DNA of 43,428 nt from NCBI GenBank assembly GCA_037447655.1, contig JBBHKE010000739.1:1-43428 (forward strand). Direction: 5' to 3'. Under the pieces are notes generated by a model, which saw nothing but the letters and a program-made list of their open reading frames with translations, made no database searches and was not told the origin of the DNA. This document shows positions 1-10,715 of the stretch, in pieces. How positions within the stretch are numbered: position 1 is the first letter of the stretch; each line of letters begins with the position of its first letter. Both the position numbers and the translations under genes were made by a program. Source of the DNA: Zygnema cylindricum (Eukaryota > Streptophyta > Zygnematophyceae > Zygnematales > Zygnemataceae).

Positions 1-1430
1 CCGTCACATTTCAAAGTTCCGATTTCATATTTGCACATAGGGACGCTCTTCAAAGTAGTACGGAGAATCTATACTACAGTCCAAAATACTTTGCCAAAGT
101 ACCGATTACATGGGGACGTACCCTAATGGTGAGAAGTGCTTAAGATTTTTTGGTTGGGCCTTTTGCCCAACCTCTGTAATCTCTTTAGCATCAAGGCCTG
201 AAGTCAAAATCGGGTACCCGAATCTGGCCGTAACCGTTTTTTTTTGTTTTTTTTTTGTTTTTGAATCACCCGGGCGAATCCGGGCGGCCCCAAAATTTGT
301 CACCCGAATCCGTTTTCGGATCCGACGCGGCCAGCAAGATACGGATCAAGGGCGGATTTGGGTACCCGATTGTCACCTCTGTGAAAGGCTCGGCAGAGGT
401 CGCAAACGGTCAACCGAAACCGTGACCGACCCGCCCACGTCGGATCCGGACAGATTCGGTTGCCAAATTTTGGGGGCCAGACAGTTGCGGGCAGTCGATT
501 CACCAAAAAAAAAAAAAGTTGGTTACGGTTTGTTAACCAAAAAACCTAAAAAAAATAAAAATTTGTATTGTCCATACAATCCAACATTATTGTACTTTGT
601 ACTTTTGGTATCGTGGAAGTACGTGACATCATGATTAGCGTCACAAATCTGACACAGTAGTAACACTATTCATTTCGCAAATCTTAGGGAACGCAAAAAA
701 TCATAATTATTGGCTTATTCATTCGTCATACGTTATTGCAAAGTACATTAACGCTAATAACAATGAGCATTGTAATTTTGTACATTTTCGATTACGGGCG
801 GGCACGGTTAGTCGCGAGAAATCGAGTTTCAGTTAACTTTTAGTTTCATAAACGCCGGGCGGTTAACGATTAACAATTTTGGAGCATGACATAACCCGGT
901 CGGGCGTCGATTACTCAGATTTTGAAAAAAAAAATGTCGGTTTTGGTTATGTAAACTTTTGACTTTTGCGACCTCTGGGGCTTGGTTTGGGCGCCATAAC
1001 GCCGATACAAGAGAGACTTGCCATATTGGTGAAATCGAGACGGCCCTCGGTATTAAACTTTGAATATTGAATAGTTCGAGTTAGAATACGAACACGAAAA
1101 TAAATTAGTACTATGGACAATTTTTAACATTTATTTTTTATTTCGTACGTTTTGCATGGTATTGAACTTATATCCATAAAAGAATACTGGACGCGTCTAA
1201 CGCGAAAAAAATTGCCGAAATTTTTACGATCGTCAGGGTGACTGAAACGATGTGTGGTTTCTATAAAAAAACGCGTATTATACTAAAAATGACAAATATT
1301 ACGAGTTGAATGGGGCTAGCACCATGGTTGTTCAAATCGTATATTATTGACGATTCAATCGCGCCAATTATACGTAAATAAAGCATTCAACGATTTGAGA
1401 AAATCGTTGCCCCCGGCGGCCTTCCAAAAG
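1..1430. other. Non-coding stretch upstream of the R2-like element
   Basis: I see no recognisable gene here. The open frames at 110-634 and their antisense partners are compositionally odd (T runs, CCCGAATCCG-type repeats) and have no motif. The part from about 975 to 1300 is similar to 39590-39925 in the same orientation, so it is probably repeat-derived, possibly the 5' flank or leader of the element that follows. Confidence 0.5.
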
Positions 1431-1431
1431 C

Positions 1432-2100
1432 TTCGGCCATGGCTTCCAGATAGAGTTTTCTGACCGTTTCATCGTGTATCCGCCGTCATATTTGGCGTGC
1501 GGCTACTTAAAAGAACGTATTGTCAACACTCTTTCTATTGGTGAGAGATTCCCCTTTATCCACCCTCTCGTTTTCTATTAATCGAATCTGCAAGTTTCGA
1601 CCGACATCTTTCGTACCTTTTGAGGCCATCCTTTGCTATCTTGGCCGCCCGATTTGGCGTGCCATTAGTCAGGCGTCAATATTACGTAAGCTCAACTCGT
1701 TTTGGAGGGAATTCTGTTTCGCCGACACCTTTCTAGAAGCTTCGGCCAAGATTTCCTCTAAGGGTTTTTTTTTTTTGCCATCCTCTTCGAGTATCCGTCG
1801 CTAAAATTGACGTACATGAGTTCTACAAAAAATATTTTCAAGGACCTTTCTATTCGTGGGCAACCGGGCTCCATCCGTTTTCCCGTTTTTTCATCATCGG
1901 CTTTGCCAATTTCAGCCGATTTCCTTTTTTCCCTTCGTGGACGTCTCCTACCATCTTTACTGCTCAAATTGCGGTGATATTTGCGAGTATTTTGGAGACT
2001 TTCTTTTTTGCCGACGGCTCGAACGCTTTGGCCATGGTTTCCTACTAGCGTTTTTCGGCCTTCCTTTTGTATCCGGCGCCAAATTTAGCATCCGGTTGAC
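1432..2100 (+). repeat. Three diverged direct repeats, period about 300 bp
   Basis: A module containing CTTCGGCCATGG-like sequence followed by TATCCGNCG and AAATTTGGCGT-like sequence recurs starting near 1432, 1739 and 2027. The intervening parts also align: CTTTCTATT at about 1530 and about 1846, and CCGA with TTTCG/TTTCC about 70 bp further on. This is a degenerate tandem array just 5' of the non-LTR element. Tandem 5' modules are known from several non-LTR elements, where they act as promoter monomers; that role is inferred here. A shorter 30-odd-bp repeat (ACTGTTGGA) follows at about 2315-2385. Confidence 0.55.
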
Positions 2101-2473
2101 CGCAAGCTTTTTCAACTACCTTTCTTCTATCACCCAAGGAACAAGTATTCTTACATTTTTCATTTTACCTTCTCGGGCCCACCGAAAAGAGCTTTCCGGG
2201 TGAATTTTAATCTTCCACCCTCCGCGCCTGATCCCAAAACGTTTTTGCCTTGTCCCTTGGTTACTAGTTGCCTTCTGTGGAGTGGTCTCCTTTTGGGGTT
2301 TTTAGTTTTTTATCTTCTACAACTGTTGGATTTTTCAGTTTTTTATCCTCTACGACTGTTGGAGTTTTCAATTTTTATCTTATACGGCTCAATATCACAT
2401 TCTCCATGGCTCCTCAAAAGCGGCGGGCGTTTCGATCTCGTCTCCCTCTTCTTCCGATCACGCGCGACCCCGA

Positions 2474-2926
2474 TTGGACGCCTCAGTTGAGCCCCCTACC
2501 CCTCTCCTTCCAAACTTGCCACACCACCCTCCTATCACCGTGTCCACCTCCACGGACTCAACCATACTCGTCAACCCACAACATGCACCCACCCATAACC
2601 CTATTCAATCCCTTTTCGTCCAACTTCCACATCCACTTCCCCATTCTAGCCTTTATCGCCCTTCTCGTCGTCGGGAGCAATCACACCTTCAACTTTCTAC
2701 ATCACTTTCACCACTACCTCCATCACAACCTCCAACTTCACTTGGTGCTTCATTGGTATCGGATGTGGGTCCATTAAGCCAACCCTCACATCCTCCATCT
2801 TCGACCCCTTTATCCCCGACCCCTTTGGTTTTGGAGACGACATCAACTCCGTACCCAATTCGGGCCCCTCTCGAGTTCCATGTCCTGGGTGTGGCAAGTT
2901 GTACGCCGCAGGGGCGGGTATCTTAA
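2474..2926 (+). pseudogene. Pro/Ser/Thr-rich N-terminal segment of the R2-like element
   Basis: A 150-codon open frame very rich in Pro, Ser, Thr and His, with no membrane or catalytic motif. It ends just where the C2HC zinc finger appears in the neighbouring frame, so I read it as the disordered N-terminal part of the same retroelement protein, separated by a frameshift between about 2780 and 2880. It could also be a chance frame in a C-rich stretch. Function unknown; in R2-type proteins the N-terminal region precedes DNA-binding fingers. Confidence 0.35.
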
Positions 2927-3318
2927 TACATTTGAAAGCTTGCCCAAAGACCAAGGTTGATATTCCCCCTTATTCCCTTGAGCATCCTACGCACCCTCAT
3001 GTTCGTCGTCAACCATCTCCGACTGATTGGCAGTTTGCTCGACGCCTTGATGTTCTTGGGTGCTATCACTTAGGCTACCCGCGTCCGTGTCTCTACACCC
3101 GTATTCCTTGTCATCTCCGAGAACCTATCCAAACAGCTTTGCGTCTTCCTTTGGAGTTATTGGCTAATGATATTTCAAATGAAACAGCATGGCATTTACT
3201 CTTCATGTTTCCGCTTTGGGCTCTAATTTTGCCACCTCGAGGGGGAGCTAGGGGAGCTCGTGAGACTAGGGCTCGATGTCAACGCTTTCTGCGTGGCGAT
3301 AGGGAGTCTTTACAGTAA
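2650..3318 (+). pseudogene. R2-like element: C2HC zinc finger and pre-RT region
   Basis: The frame is open from the stop at 2647 to the stop at 3316. From 2881 it encodes a C-x2-C-x12-H-x3-C finger beginning CPGCGKLY, the kind of single DNA-binding finger found upstream of the RT in R2/CRE-type non-LTR retrotransposons. After it come a region containing LPPRGG and a basic stretch (RARCQRFLRGD). The frame is then broken by three closely spaced stops (3316, 3319, 3331), after which the same frame reopens into the reverse transcriptase. No convincing ATG is visible; the 5' end is decayed. Finger and RT in the same frame, separated only by stops, support one ancestral protein. Confidence 0.65.
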
Positions 3319-3333
3319 TAGCACACGAATTGA

Positions 3334-5091
3334 GTTATTAGCTTTTCTGTCTCACCTCCTCGTCGCCGCACTCCATTACCAAGTTCTACCGCTAGACTGC
3401 ACCGAGCAGTCTTCCTTGGTCGTTCAAGTGAATTTTCTCGGGCTGCGCGAGCTCTTCGACCTTTCACACCCTCTCTTTCTTCTGAGGGAACTGTTGACGC
3501 ATTGCGTTTGTTGCATCCTCCTGCACCCGACGACATCCTCTCTTTTCTTGAAGGGCATGACCCTCTTGAATCGTTTGATTTGGATCGTGAAGCCTTTACC
3601 AAGGCCCTCATGAAGTCTCCTAACCTTTCGGCGGGTGGTCCCTCTGGGATGGTTTATGAATTACTCCGTGATATATTTCCTCCTGAGACCCAATCCCAGG
3701 GATTTGTCCTCCTCTTTAAGGTAGCCTCTGGGATGGCTCTTGGTCACATTCCCCATAGTGTAGTTTCGTTTCTTTCTGCCGCACGACTTGTGGTTGTTTC
3801 TAAGCCTGCTGGGGGGATTTTTCCAATCGCTATTGTTGAAGTTTTGTACCGTTTGGTGGCTCGTGCTATTTGTATCCAACTCCAAGCAGCGTTTCACGAC
3901 CATTTTTTGCCGCATCAATTTGGTGTTGCTACGAAAAGGGGTTGCAAGGCGGTTATCCATGGCTTGCGAACTTTTTTGGATCTTCATCCAAATTGGGTGG
4001 TCCTTCATGTGGATGTGGCTAACGCTTTCAACACAATTGATTGTAATGCTATTTTTCGAGAACTACGACACGCACCTTCACCTATTAACCATTTATTCCC
4101 TTTTGTTCGATCTTTTTATGCTCGGCCTAGCTCGCTACTCTTTCCTTTTGGGGGTCCTTTGGGTGATGTTGCCACTTTAGAGTCTGCAACCGGCACTCGC
4201 CAAGGTGATCCTTTAGGGGCACCTCTTTTTTCTTTTGCCCATCTTCAAGCATTACAAGCGTCAGCTACAGCCTTCCCGAGTTGTTTATTTCCTTCAATCG
4301 CGGATGACACGCATATCGTGGCTCCGCACAATCAGGATTTTTCTGCTTTCTCTCATTTTGCAAACCAACTTCATCGGATCGGGCTATCCGTTAAACCATC
4401 TAAGTGCGTGGCTTGGTGCCCACGAGGTTTGCCGCCATATTGCACGCTCCCCAACGGTTTTCGTCTTGCATCTCCCGATCAGTGTATCAAGGCTTTAGGT
4501 TGCCCTATTAATGGTACTTCATTTGTCAACCAGGTGGTTGAGGATGCATTGTTGGAGGATCTTTCTCATAGCGACGACCTCCCCAAGCTGTCAAATGCAC
4601 AAGTGGCGATCTCGATCTTAATCCGTTGTTTTGCTCAGCGCCCTATCTATCTTGCGCGGACTTTACCACCCACGACTTCTTTTTGGTCTTCCTTTAAGGA
4701 TTTTGACGACAAACTTTTGGGTGTGCTTCATCACCTCGTTGGTCATGGAATTTTTGATTGTTCAGAGGGGCCACTCGCTCGTCAGCAATCAAGCCTCCCT
4801 ATTTCCAACGGCGGTTTGGGTTTGATTTTCGTAGCCAAAGTTGCACCAACGACATATATGGGTAGTTGGGCTTTGGTGGATCCTACCATCACTTCTCGCT
4901 TCAATGTGGATGATGTCCCTATTCTAGGGCAAGTTGTCTCTAAGGTGGAGGACGTGCTATTTCCATTTAACCAAGCTCTCCTTTCCGCTCGTGCGCTACT
5001 ACCCCGAACGCTCGAAACGAAGTTCCACCCTTTCATTCTCTCTTGGCCGTCACTAACTTCCAACTTCAACAACGCATATCCGAGCAAGTAG
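3334..5091 (+). pseudogene. R2-like non-LTR retrotransposon reverse transcriptase
   Basis: This is the catalytic core of a target-primed reverse transcriptase, which copies element RNA onto nicked genomic DNA. Visible RT motifs: the finger region with SAGGPSGMVYELLRD near 3630, KPAGGIFPIAIVEVLYRL near 3805, motif A HVDVANAFNTID near 4003, motif B GTRQGDPLGAPLF near 4190, and motif C IADD at 4297-4308 (catalytic Asp pair at 4303-4308). The open frame is continuous for 585 codons but has no ATG at its 5' end, being cut off from the zinc-finger frame by stops at 3316-3331. It terminates early at 5089, where the reading frame shifts into the linker that starts at 5043. The family call (R2/CRE-like, restriction-like endonuclease group) rests on the N-terminal finger and the C-terminal endonuclease across the Copia insertion. 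Inactive as it stands. Confidence 0.8.
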
Positions 5092-5333
5092 TTGTCGCTG
5101 ATTTTGCAAACCTCTTGGAGGCGCTACCTTCTGCTCAAGCGCGTGCTCGATTATGTTCGTGTTCTGGGCCTGGGGCTAGTGCATGGCTACAAGCAACACC
5201 AACTTTTTTGACACTCCGTCTATTGTCTAACCAATTTACTTCTGATTTACGCTTGCAGTTGGGTTTACCTCACCCTCCGCTTTTGGGGGGGGCTCGATGC
5301 GTTTGTAATCAACTTATTGATGGTGAGGGAATC
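5043..5333 (+). pseudogene. R2-like element: post-RT linker and first half of zinc knuckle
   Basis: In frame 3, shifted relative to the RT, the sequence encodes the post-RT linker with SGPGASAWLQATPT and LRLQLGLPHPPL, then CVC, the first two cysteines of a C-x-C...H...C knuckle. The Copia 5' LTR begins at 5334, directly after GAATC. The H and final C of the knuckle lie on the other side at 11760 onward. The frame change relative to the RT falls between about 5043 and 5088. Confidence 0.7.
5329..5333. repeat. Target-site duplication GAATC, left copy
   Basis: GAATC directly precedes the 5' LTR; the second copy at 11755-11759 directly follows the 3' LTR. Five bases is the normal integrase duplication for Copia. 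Removing the element and one copy restores the continuous R2-like frame over the junction. Confidence 0.95.
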
Positions 5334-6372
5334 TGTTGAAATTTATAGATTTCTAGAGTATTTTCTAGGTTTAAATATGTTTTTATAAAAGGAAAAGAAA
5401 AAGGACAGACAGCTTGCCTCCACCTCCGCTCTCTAGCCACCATACTTGTTGTAGTCACTCAAGGTAAGAGAGAGAGGTTGATCCATGGCTGCCTTAGTTC
5501 AAAAGACAGCTATTTTTAGTAGGTTACTAAAAATATACTTGACGGACCAAAGATTTGATCCCGATACCTGCAGTTCGTCAAGTTGACCGGTAACGGTCAG
5601 CTTTATCCTAATAGACTAGGACCAATGCTAAGTGCTATGGTATGTGATAGATATATATTTAGTTCGAGTGGATAAAATTCATTTAACTAGAAGTGTATAC
5701 GGCGTACATAGATTCAGTTATATAAAGTACGTCGTACGACGCAAATTCAAAACGGATACCACGCATTTTATTTCGACATCGAAACAAATATCGCGCAAGT
5801 ATTTATTACGGCTAAGATTGCGTTTCGCATAAAATTCAACGGCGCACATCATCGCCGAAATCTCGGAGTGGTCACTTTGGCATTTTGTGACGTGGCATAA
5901 CCTGGAGCCACGTGGAGAGATGACATTGGGTCATAGGATTTCCGAGGAACGTACGGACGAGTGAAAAGCGGACATGCGTCCACTTAATAGCCTTGTCGTA
6001 CATAGGCCGTACAAAAGGTACATCGGCAGTAGTACTTTTTGTGTACGATACAGTAATCTGATTGGTCCGTACTTCAGTAGATAGGAGTTATTAGAGAGAA
6101 TCAGGACTTAGAAAATTTTGGTAGGTAGTCACCTCTCCCTTTGAGAGTTTGTACAAATTGGCATCTTTACTGCCTCATAACTTATCGGTTGGTTGGCCGT
6201 TTTCAGTGATTCTTTTTGCTACTGACTCAAGGAAGTCCAGGCTGCACAGCGGTGCAGTCAAATTGTCAGTTTGCTTTCTTGGGCAGAAGTGGTCGTGGCT
6301 TAAAGTGGGTTAGTTAAATACTATCTAGAGGCTTCCTGTATTCTGTAGTCCAATGGAGGACACAGAATTGCA
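5334..6372 (+). repeat. Copia 5' LTR
   Basis: 1039 bp, TG...CA bounded, paired with 10716-11754. It should carry the promoter for the element transcript. Unusually, its last 20 bp contain the gag ATG (6353), so the first seven gag codons are LTR-encoded. Confidence 0.95.
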
Positions 6373-7339
6373 GGTTATGGGCCCACCCTCTAGGGTGCCC
6401 ACCTTCAATGGATCTCGGTTCATCTATTGGGAAGCCATGATGATGGGAGCTTTTTGTGAAAAACGATACTGGGGTATCATCAGTGGACAAGTGAAACGTC
6501 CACCTTCGGGAACTCCACCAGGATTTGGGGGAGTAAGGTTTTCTGCAACAACGGCTGCCTCAGCGGAGGACGCAGATGATGGGGAGAGCAGTGTGTCCAA
6601 AAAGGAAAAAGGGAAGGAGACACCCCTCACTCCTATTGCCACAGTATCGGGAGCGGCGACCGTGAAGACCGTGGAGAACGATACTCAAATGTGGGAGGAT
6701 GTAAACATGGCTGCCAAGAACTTCATTCTGAGGCACCTCACTCAAGGTTTGGCCACTCTTCATCTTCACATTTACAAGGCCGAAGAGTTGTGGGAGAGTT
6801 TAGTGGAGATTTATAGAGCTGGAACTATTCAGGAGCTCAAGTTGGCTGAGCAAAAGCTATAGAGTTACACTTACAAAGGAGGAAAGATGTTAGATTACTG
6901 TAATGATCTTTCTTGTTTGTATATGGAAATGGAAAGTGCCAGGTGGACAGGTACAATGAAAATGAAAGTTAACACCCTTATCATGAAATTACCAGATGAG
7001 TTCGAAAACATAGTGTACCGAGTACAAGGAATGCCTGATTGTTCATGGAAATGGAACACAGTAGTCAAGATGATACTTGTGCAGGAAAACACAATGGAGA
7101 TTAGGAGAGGATGAAAGAGCATTCAAGCTCTAGCAGCAGGAGGGGACCGATGGGGGAAGGACCCGAAGAAACCTTATAGAGGGGAAAGAGATCATTCGGG
7201 GGGACATAGGCCCCCAAAGGGTCTTTGTCATTATTGCAAAAAGCCGGGACACTTTATTGCAGATTGTGTCAAGTTATCAGAGCTGAGGCTCCAAGAGAAC
7301 CGTGGAGGAGGTTCTTCCGGAGGGAAGAAAAACGCACTT
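6353..7339 (+). pseudogene. Copia gag (nucleocapsid/capsid) region
   Basis: Gag would form the virus-like particle and bind element RNA. The ATG at 6353 lies in the 5' LTR and the frame continues through the primer-binding site. The first part (about residues 1-170) has the Copia gag-N/UBN2-like layout around FNGSRFIYWEAMMMG. The nucleocapsid knuckle C-x2-C-x4-H-x4-C is at 7226-7267 (CHYCKKPGHFIADC), behind a basic Gly-rich stretch. Two in-frame stops, TAG at 6860 and TGA at 7112, break the frame, which is otherwise continuous into the protease. I take them as decay rather than programmed readthrough because the downstream pol region is also broken. Confidence 0.85.
6373..6387 (+). promoter_or_regulatory. 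Primer-binding site for a half (anticodon-arm) initiator tRNA-Met
   Basis: The 15 bases directly after the LTR, GGTTATGGGCCCACC, are the exact reverse complement of the anticodon stem-loop of plant initiator tRNA-Met as I recall it (GGTGGGCCCATAACC), not of a tRNA 3' end. Priming by a cleaved initiator tRNA is known from Drosophila copia, yeast Ty5 and Volvox Osser. The site lies within gag codons, and the TAC-AUG type pairing places an ATG opposite the CAT anticodon. Confidence 0.8.
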
Positions 7340-9128
7340 GTGGTTACAAAAGTATCAGGAGAAATTGAGGATGATTCCTCTGAGGAGGATGGGGAACTTT
7401 TTCTTGACGAGAGTCCGGAGGAGAAGGAGATCCCTCGAAGGCAGAAGTGTGCCCTTGGAGCCATTAGGGAAGCTCCACAGGAAGGATGGATCATCGACTC
7501 AGGTGCATCCATGCATATGTGTTGTGATAAAGAACTCTTCACTAAGCTAAGAAATATTATTACTATAGAGATAGAGTATGGGGATGGGAGAGTCGTTACT
7601 ACAGATCTAGTGGGATCAGTAGATCTCAAAGTCTTAGTGGAGGGTAAGACCTCTATACTTACATTCTCAGATGTACTTTACATTCCACAGCTGAGTAAAA
7701 ATCTTGTTTCTACGTCTATGTTAGATGACAAAGAGTTTGATACCTTCACCAGAAAGGGTGTCTTTACAGCTAAGTATGGGAATGACGTTTACTTCACAGC
7801 AAATAAGGGTAGCCAAGGAATGTTTAGGCTTAACCTGAGTAATGAAAAGAAGAATGCTTATTATGTTGGTGTTCCTAAGGAGATGATTTGGCATAAGCGG
7901 TTGGGGCATGTGCATTTTAATAGGTTGAGGGAAATGAAAAAGCTTGGGGTAGTAGATGGCATTCAGTTTGAGGATAATGAAATGATGGATGATTGTAGTG
8001 GTTGTGCTTAAGGTAAGGCTCACAGACTTCCCTTTCCCATAGCCGCCACATATAGAGGTGAGAAAGTGTTGGATTTGGTCCACACAGATATTTGGGGACC
8101 TGCAAAAGTACCTTCGGTTGGAGGAAAGAGGTTCATGATGACCATAACTGATGACTGGTCTAGATACTCTAGAGTCTACTTTCTGAAAACAAAGTCTGAA
8201 GCATCAACTTACTTCAAAGAATATAAAGCTTGGAGTGAGAAGTTGCATGAAACCCCCATTAAGAGGATAAGGAGTGATAATGGGGGGGAATATACCTCTA
8301 ACGAGTTTGAGGAATATCTGAGAGATGAGGGAGTGCAGCACCAGAAAAACTGTACCATATAACCTGGAACAAAATGGGGTAGCTGAGAGGTTGAATCGAA
8401 CACTAAGAGATAGTGTGCGCAGTATGTTGGCAGACAAGAAAATAGGAAAGAGATTTTGGGCAGAAGCAATGAACTGTGCCAACTACATTAAGAATAGAGT
8501 CCTTAGCTCAGCTGTAAATGGAGTGACACCTTATGAGAGATGGGTTGGAAGGAAACCAGATATCTCACACCTTAAAGTATTTGGTAGCCAAGTTTATAGA
8601 CTTGACACGGATAGGAAAAACTGGAAACTAGATGCTAAGGGAAATCCTGGATACTTTGTGGGATATGATGAGGATGTTAGGGGATATAGAGTCTATGACT
8701 TAGCAAAGAAAGATATCATTCTGGTCAAACACTTAGTTGTCATGGATGAAGGGAAGTCATTTGACCCCTTCAAATATACAAAGAAGATAAGGATCAGATT
8801 TGAGTCCGAAAGTGATGAGAATTTGGTCGTTCTCGAAAGGGACATGAGTGAAACCGTGATTACAGATTCAGGGGAGATCGAAGATACAGGAGACTCACCG
8901 GAAACCTCACATACTCCTATGGACTTCCAGGAGATAGAAGAAGCGGGAAAAGAACCGGTATTCATGGACAGGGGAGCCGATGAGACAGTGAGAAGAAATC
9001 CAAGACTTCCATCCATTCGAGCTTTGGAGTTTGAGGGAGGAAGGAGGAGCTGCAAAAGGATACAGGAAAAACATGTTGCTCATAAGGTAACTAAGCTATC
9101 TCACCCAGATGAGCCTCAGTCTTACTTA
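7340..9128 (+). pseudogene. Copia protease and integrase region
   Basis: Protease: the active-site triad D-S-G is at 7496-7504 in WIIDSGASMHM. GAG-pre-integrase zinc site: WHKRLGH (H-x4-H) near 7890 with C-x2-C just before the TAA stop at 8009; the frame resumes at once with GKAHRLPFP. Integrase catalytic residues: Asp at 8087 (HTDIWGP), Asp at 8276 (SDNGGEY) and Glu at 8367 (EQNGVAERLN). A one-base gain in the A run near 8346 moves the reading frame from 2 to 3 between the second Asp and the Glu. The tail from about 8760 is an acidic linker typical of Copia integrase C-termini. Not translatable as one protein. Confidence 0.9.
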
Positions 9129-10702
9129 GAGGTAGAGAATAGTCCAGAGAAAGAAAGATGGATTAGAGCCATAAATGATGAGATGGCTTCTATCATGGAA
9201 GCAAATACTTGGGAACTAGCGGATTGCCCTCCAGACAGAAAACCAATTCGATGTAAATGGGTATTTAAACTAAAACTGAACCCAGATAAGACAATTGAGA
9301 GGTATAAGGCTCGATTTGTAGCAAAGGGGTTTACCCAAAAAGAGGGGATTGACTATGAGGAGACCTTTGCTCCAGTTGTTCGGTTCCCATCGGTAAGGAT
9401 TCTCTTTAGTCTGGCCACAGCGGAAGACATGGAAATACACCAGATGGACATTAAGACTGCTTTTATTAATGGTGAGTTAGAGGAAGAAATTTTTATGAGG
9501 CAACTCGAGGGGTTTGTGGATGAAGGAGAAGAGAGCAAAGTCTGCAGGCTCATAAAGTCCTTATATGGACTGAAACAGGCTTCCGACAGTGGAATAAGAA
9601 ACTAGATGAGTTTCTCACCGATCTGGGATACATTCGGATCAGCTCTGACCATTCTATCTATATGTTTGAAGATGAGAATGGTGTCATTTTTATTGCAATT
9701 TATGTGGATGATCTACTTGTATTAAGTAAGTCTTTGGAGAATATCAATAGGCTAAAGAAAGATCTTAGGGGCAGATTTGATATGAAGGATTTAGGGGAGG
9801 CAAAATGTATTTTGGGGATCCAAATGGAGAGAGATAGGGGGAAGAAGATTATCAGACTTACTCAGAAAGAAGCAATAGGTAATATGCTTGAGAAATTCCA
9901 TATGGAAAATGCTAACAGTTGTACCACTCCCATGGACTTGAAAAAAGTAAGTGATGGGAGTGTAGAAGGAGGAGTGATGATCTTAGATGATCAGATGAGT
10001 CCAGAAGAGAGAGAGTTTATGAAGTCTATCCCTTATAGAAAGGTCGTAGGAAGCTTAATCTATTTTATGAACTGTACCAGGCCGGACATAGCGGCAGCAG
10101 TTGGAGTACTCAGTAGGAGTCTTAATGATCCTACGAAGAGAGACTGGGAGGTAGCCAAGAGAGTCATGAGATATCTGGTTGGAACCAGAGAATTATGGTT
10201 GCATTTGGGAGGGGAGCACACTGATATCACCACTTCGAGTGACGCCAGTTATGGGGATGCACCTATAAGAAGATGCACTTCCGTATATGTTTTTTATGTG
10301 GGGGAAGGTGCTTGCTGTTGGAGCAGTAAGCAACAAAATGTGGTTGCTCAGTCTACTATGGAGGCTGAGTATATGGCGTCTTGTTCTGCTGTAAAAGAAC
10401 TAATGTGGGTGAAATCATTGTTACAAGAACTGGGATTTATGAAGGAGGGAGTGCATGAAATATTTTGCGATAACCAAGCTGCAATTGCAATTGCAGCCAA
10501 TCCAAAACACCATTTCAAAGCAAAACATATGGACATAAGATTAAGCTTCGTAAGAGAAAAAGTTGAAAATAAAATTTTAAATCTTGTGTATAGACCTGAT
10601 GAAGAAATGGTGGCTGACATGATGACCAAACCTGTGCCCTCTCCTAATCTAAAATATTGTCAGGAAAAATGCGGGTTGAAAGAAAAATTAAAATTAGACT
10701 AG
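9129..10702 (+). pseudogene. Copia reverse transcriptase and RNase H
   Basis: The RT begins with the Copia signature KCKWVFKLKLNPDKTIERYK-like region near 9250 and KGFTQKEGIDYEETFAPV near 9330. A one-base loss near 9584, just after LYGLKQAS, shifts frame 3 to frame 2. The catalytic YVDD is at 9701-9712. RNase H follows with SSDASYGDAP near 10236, TMEAEYMA near 10360 and FCDNQAAIAIA near 10465, ending at TAG 10700. All catalytic residues are present; only the frameshift breaks this part. Confidence 0.92.
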
Positions 10703-10705
10703 AAA

Positions 10706-10715
10706 ATAAGGGGAG
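10706..10715 (+). promoter_or_regulatory. Copia polypurine tract
   Basis: The purine-rich AATAAGGGGAG run abuts the 3' LTR start at 10716, the expected place for the plus-strand DNA primer. Confidence 0.75.

Noticed and set aside
110-634. 174-codon plus-strand open frame
   Set aside because: Composition is driven by T runs and CCCGAATCCG-type repeats; antisense frames are equally open and no motif is present.
6860-8011. Programmed stop readthrough between Copia gag and pol
   Set aside because: Three different stops (TAG, TGA, TAA), one inside the pre-integrase zinc region, plus two frameshifts fit decay better than a regulated stop.
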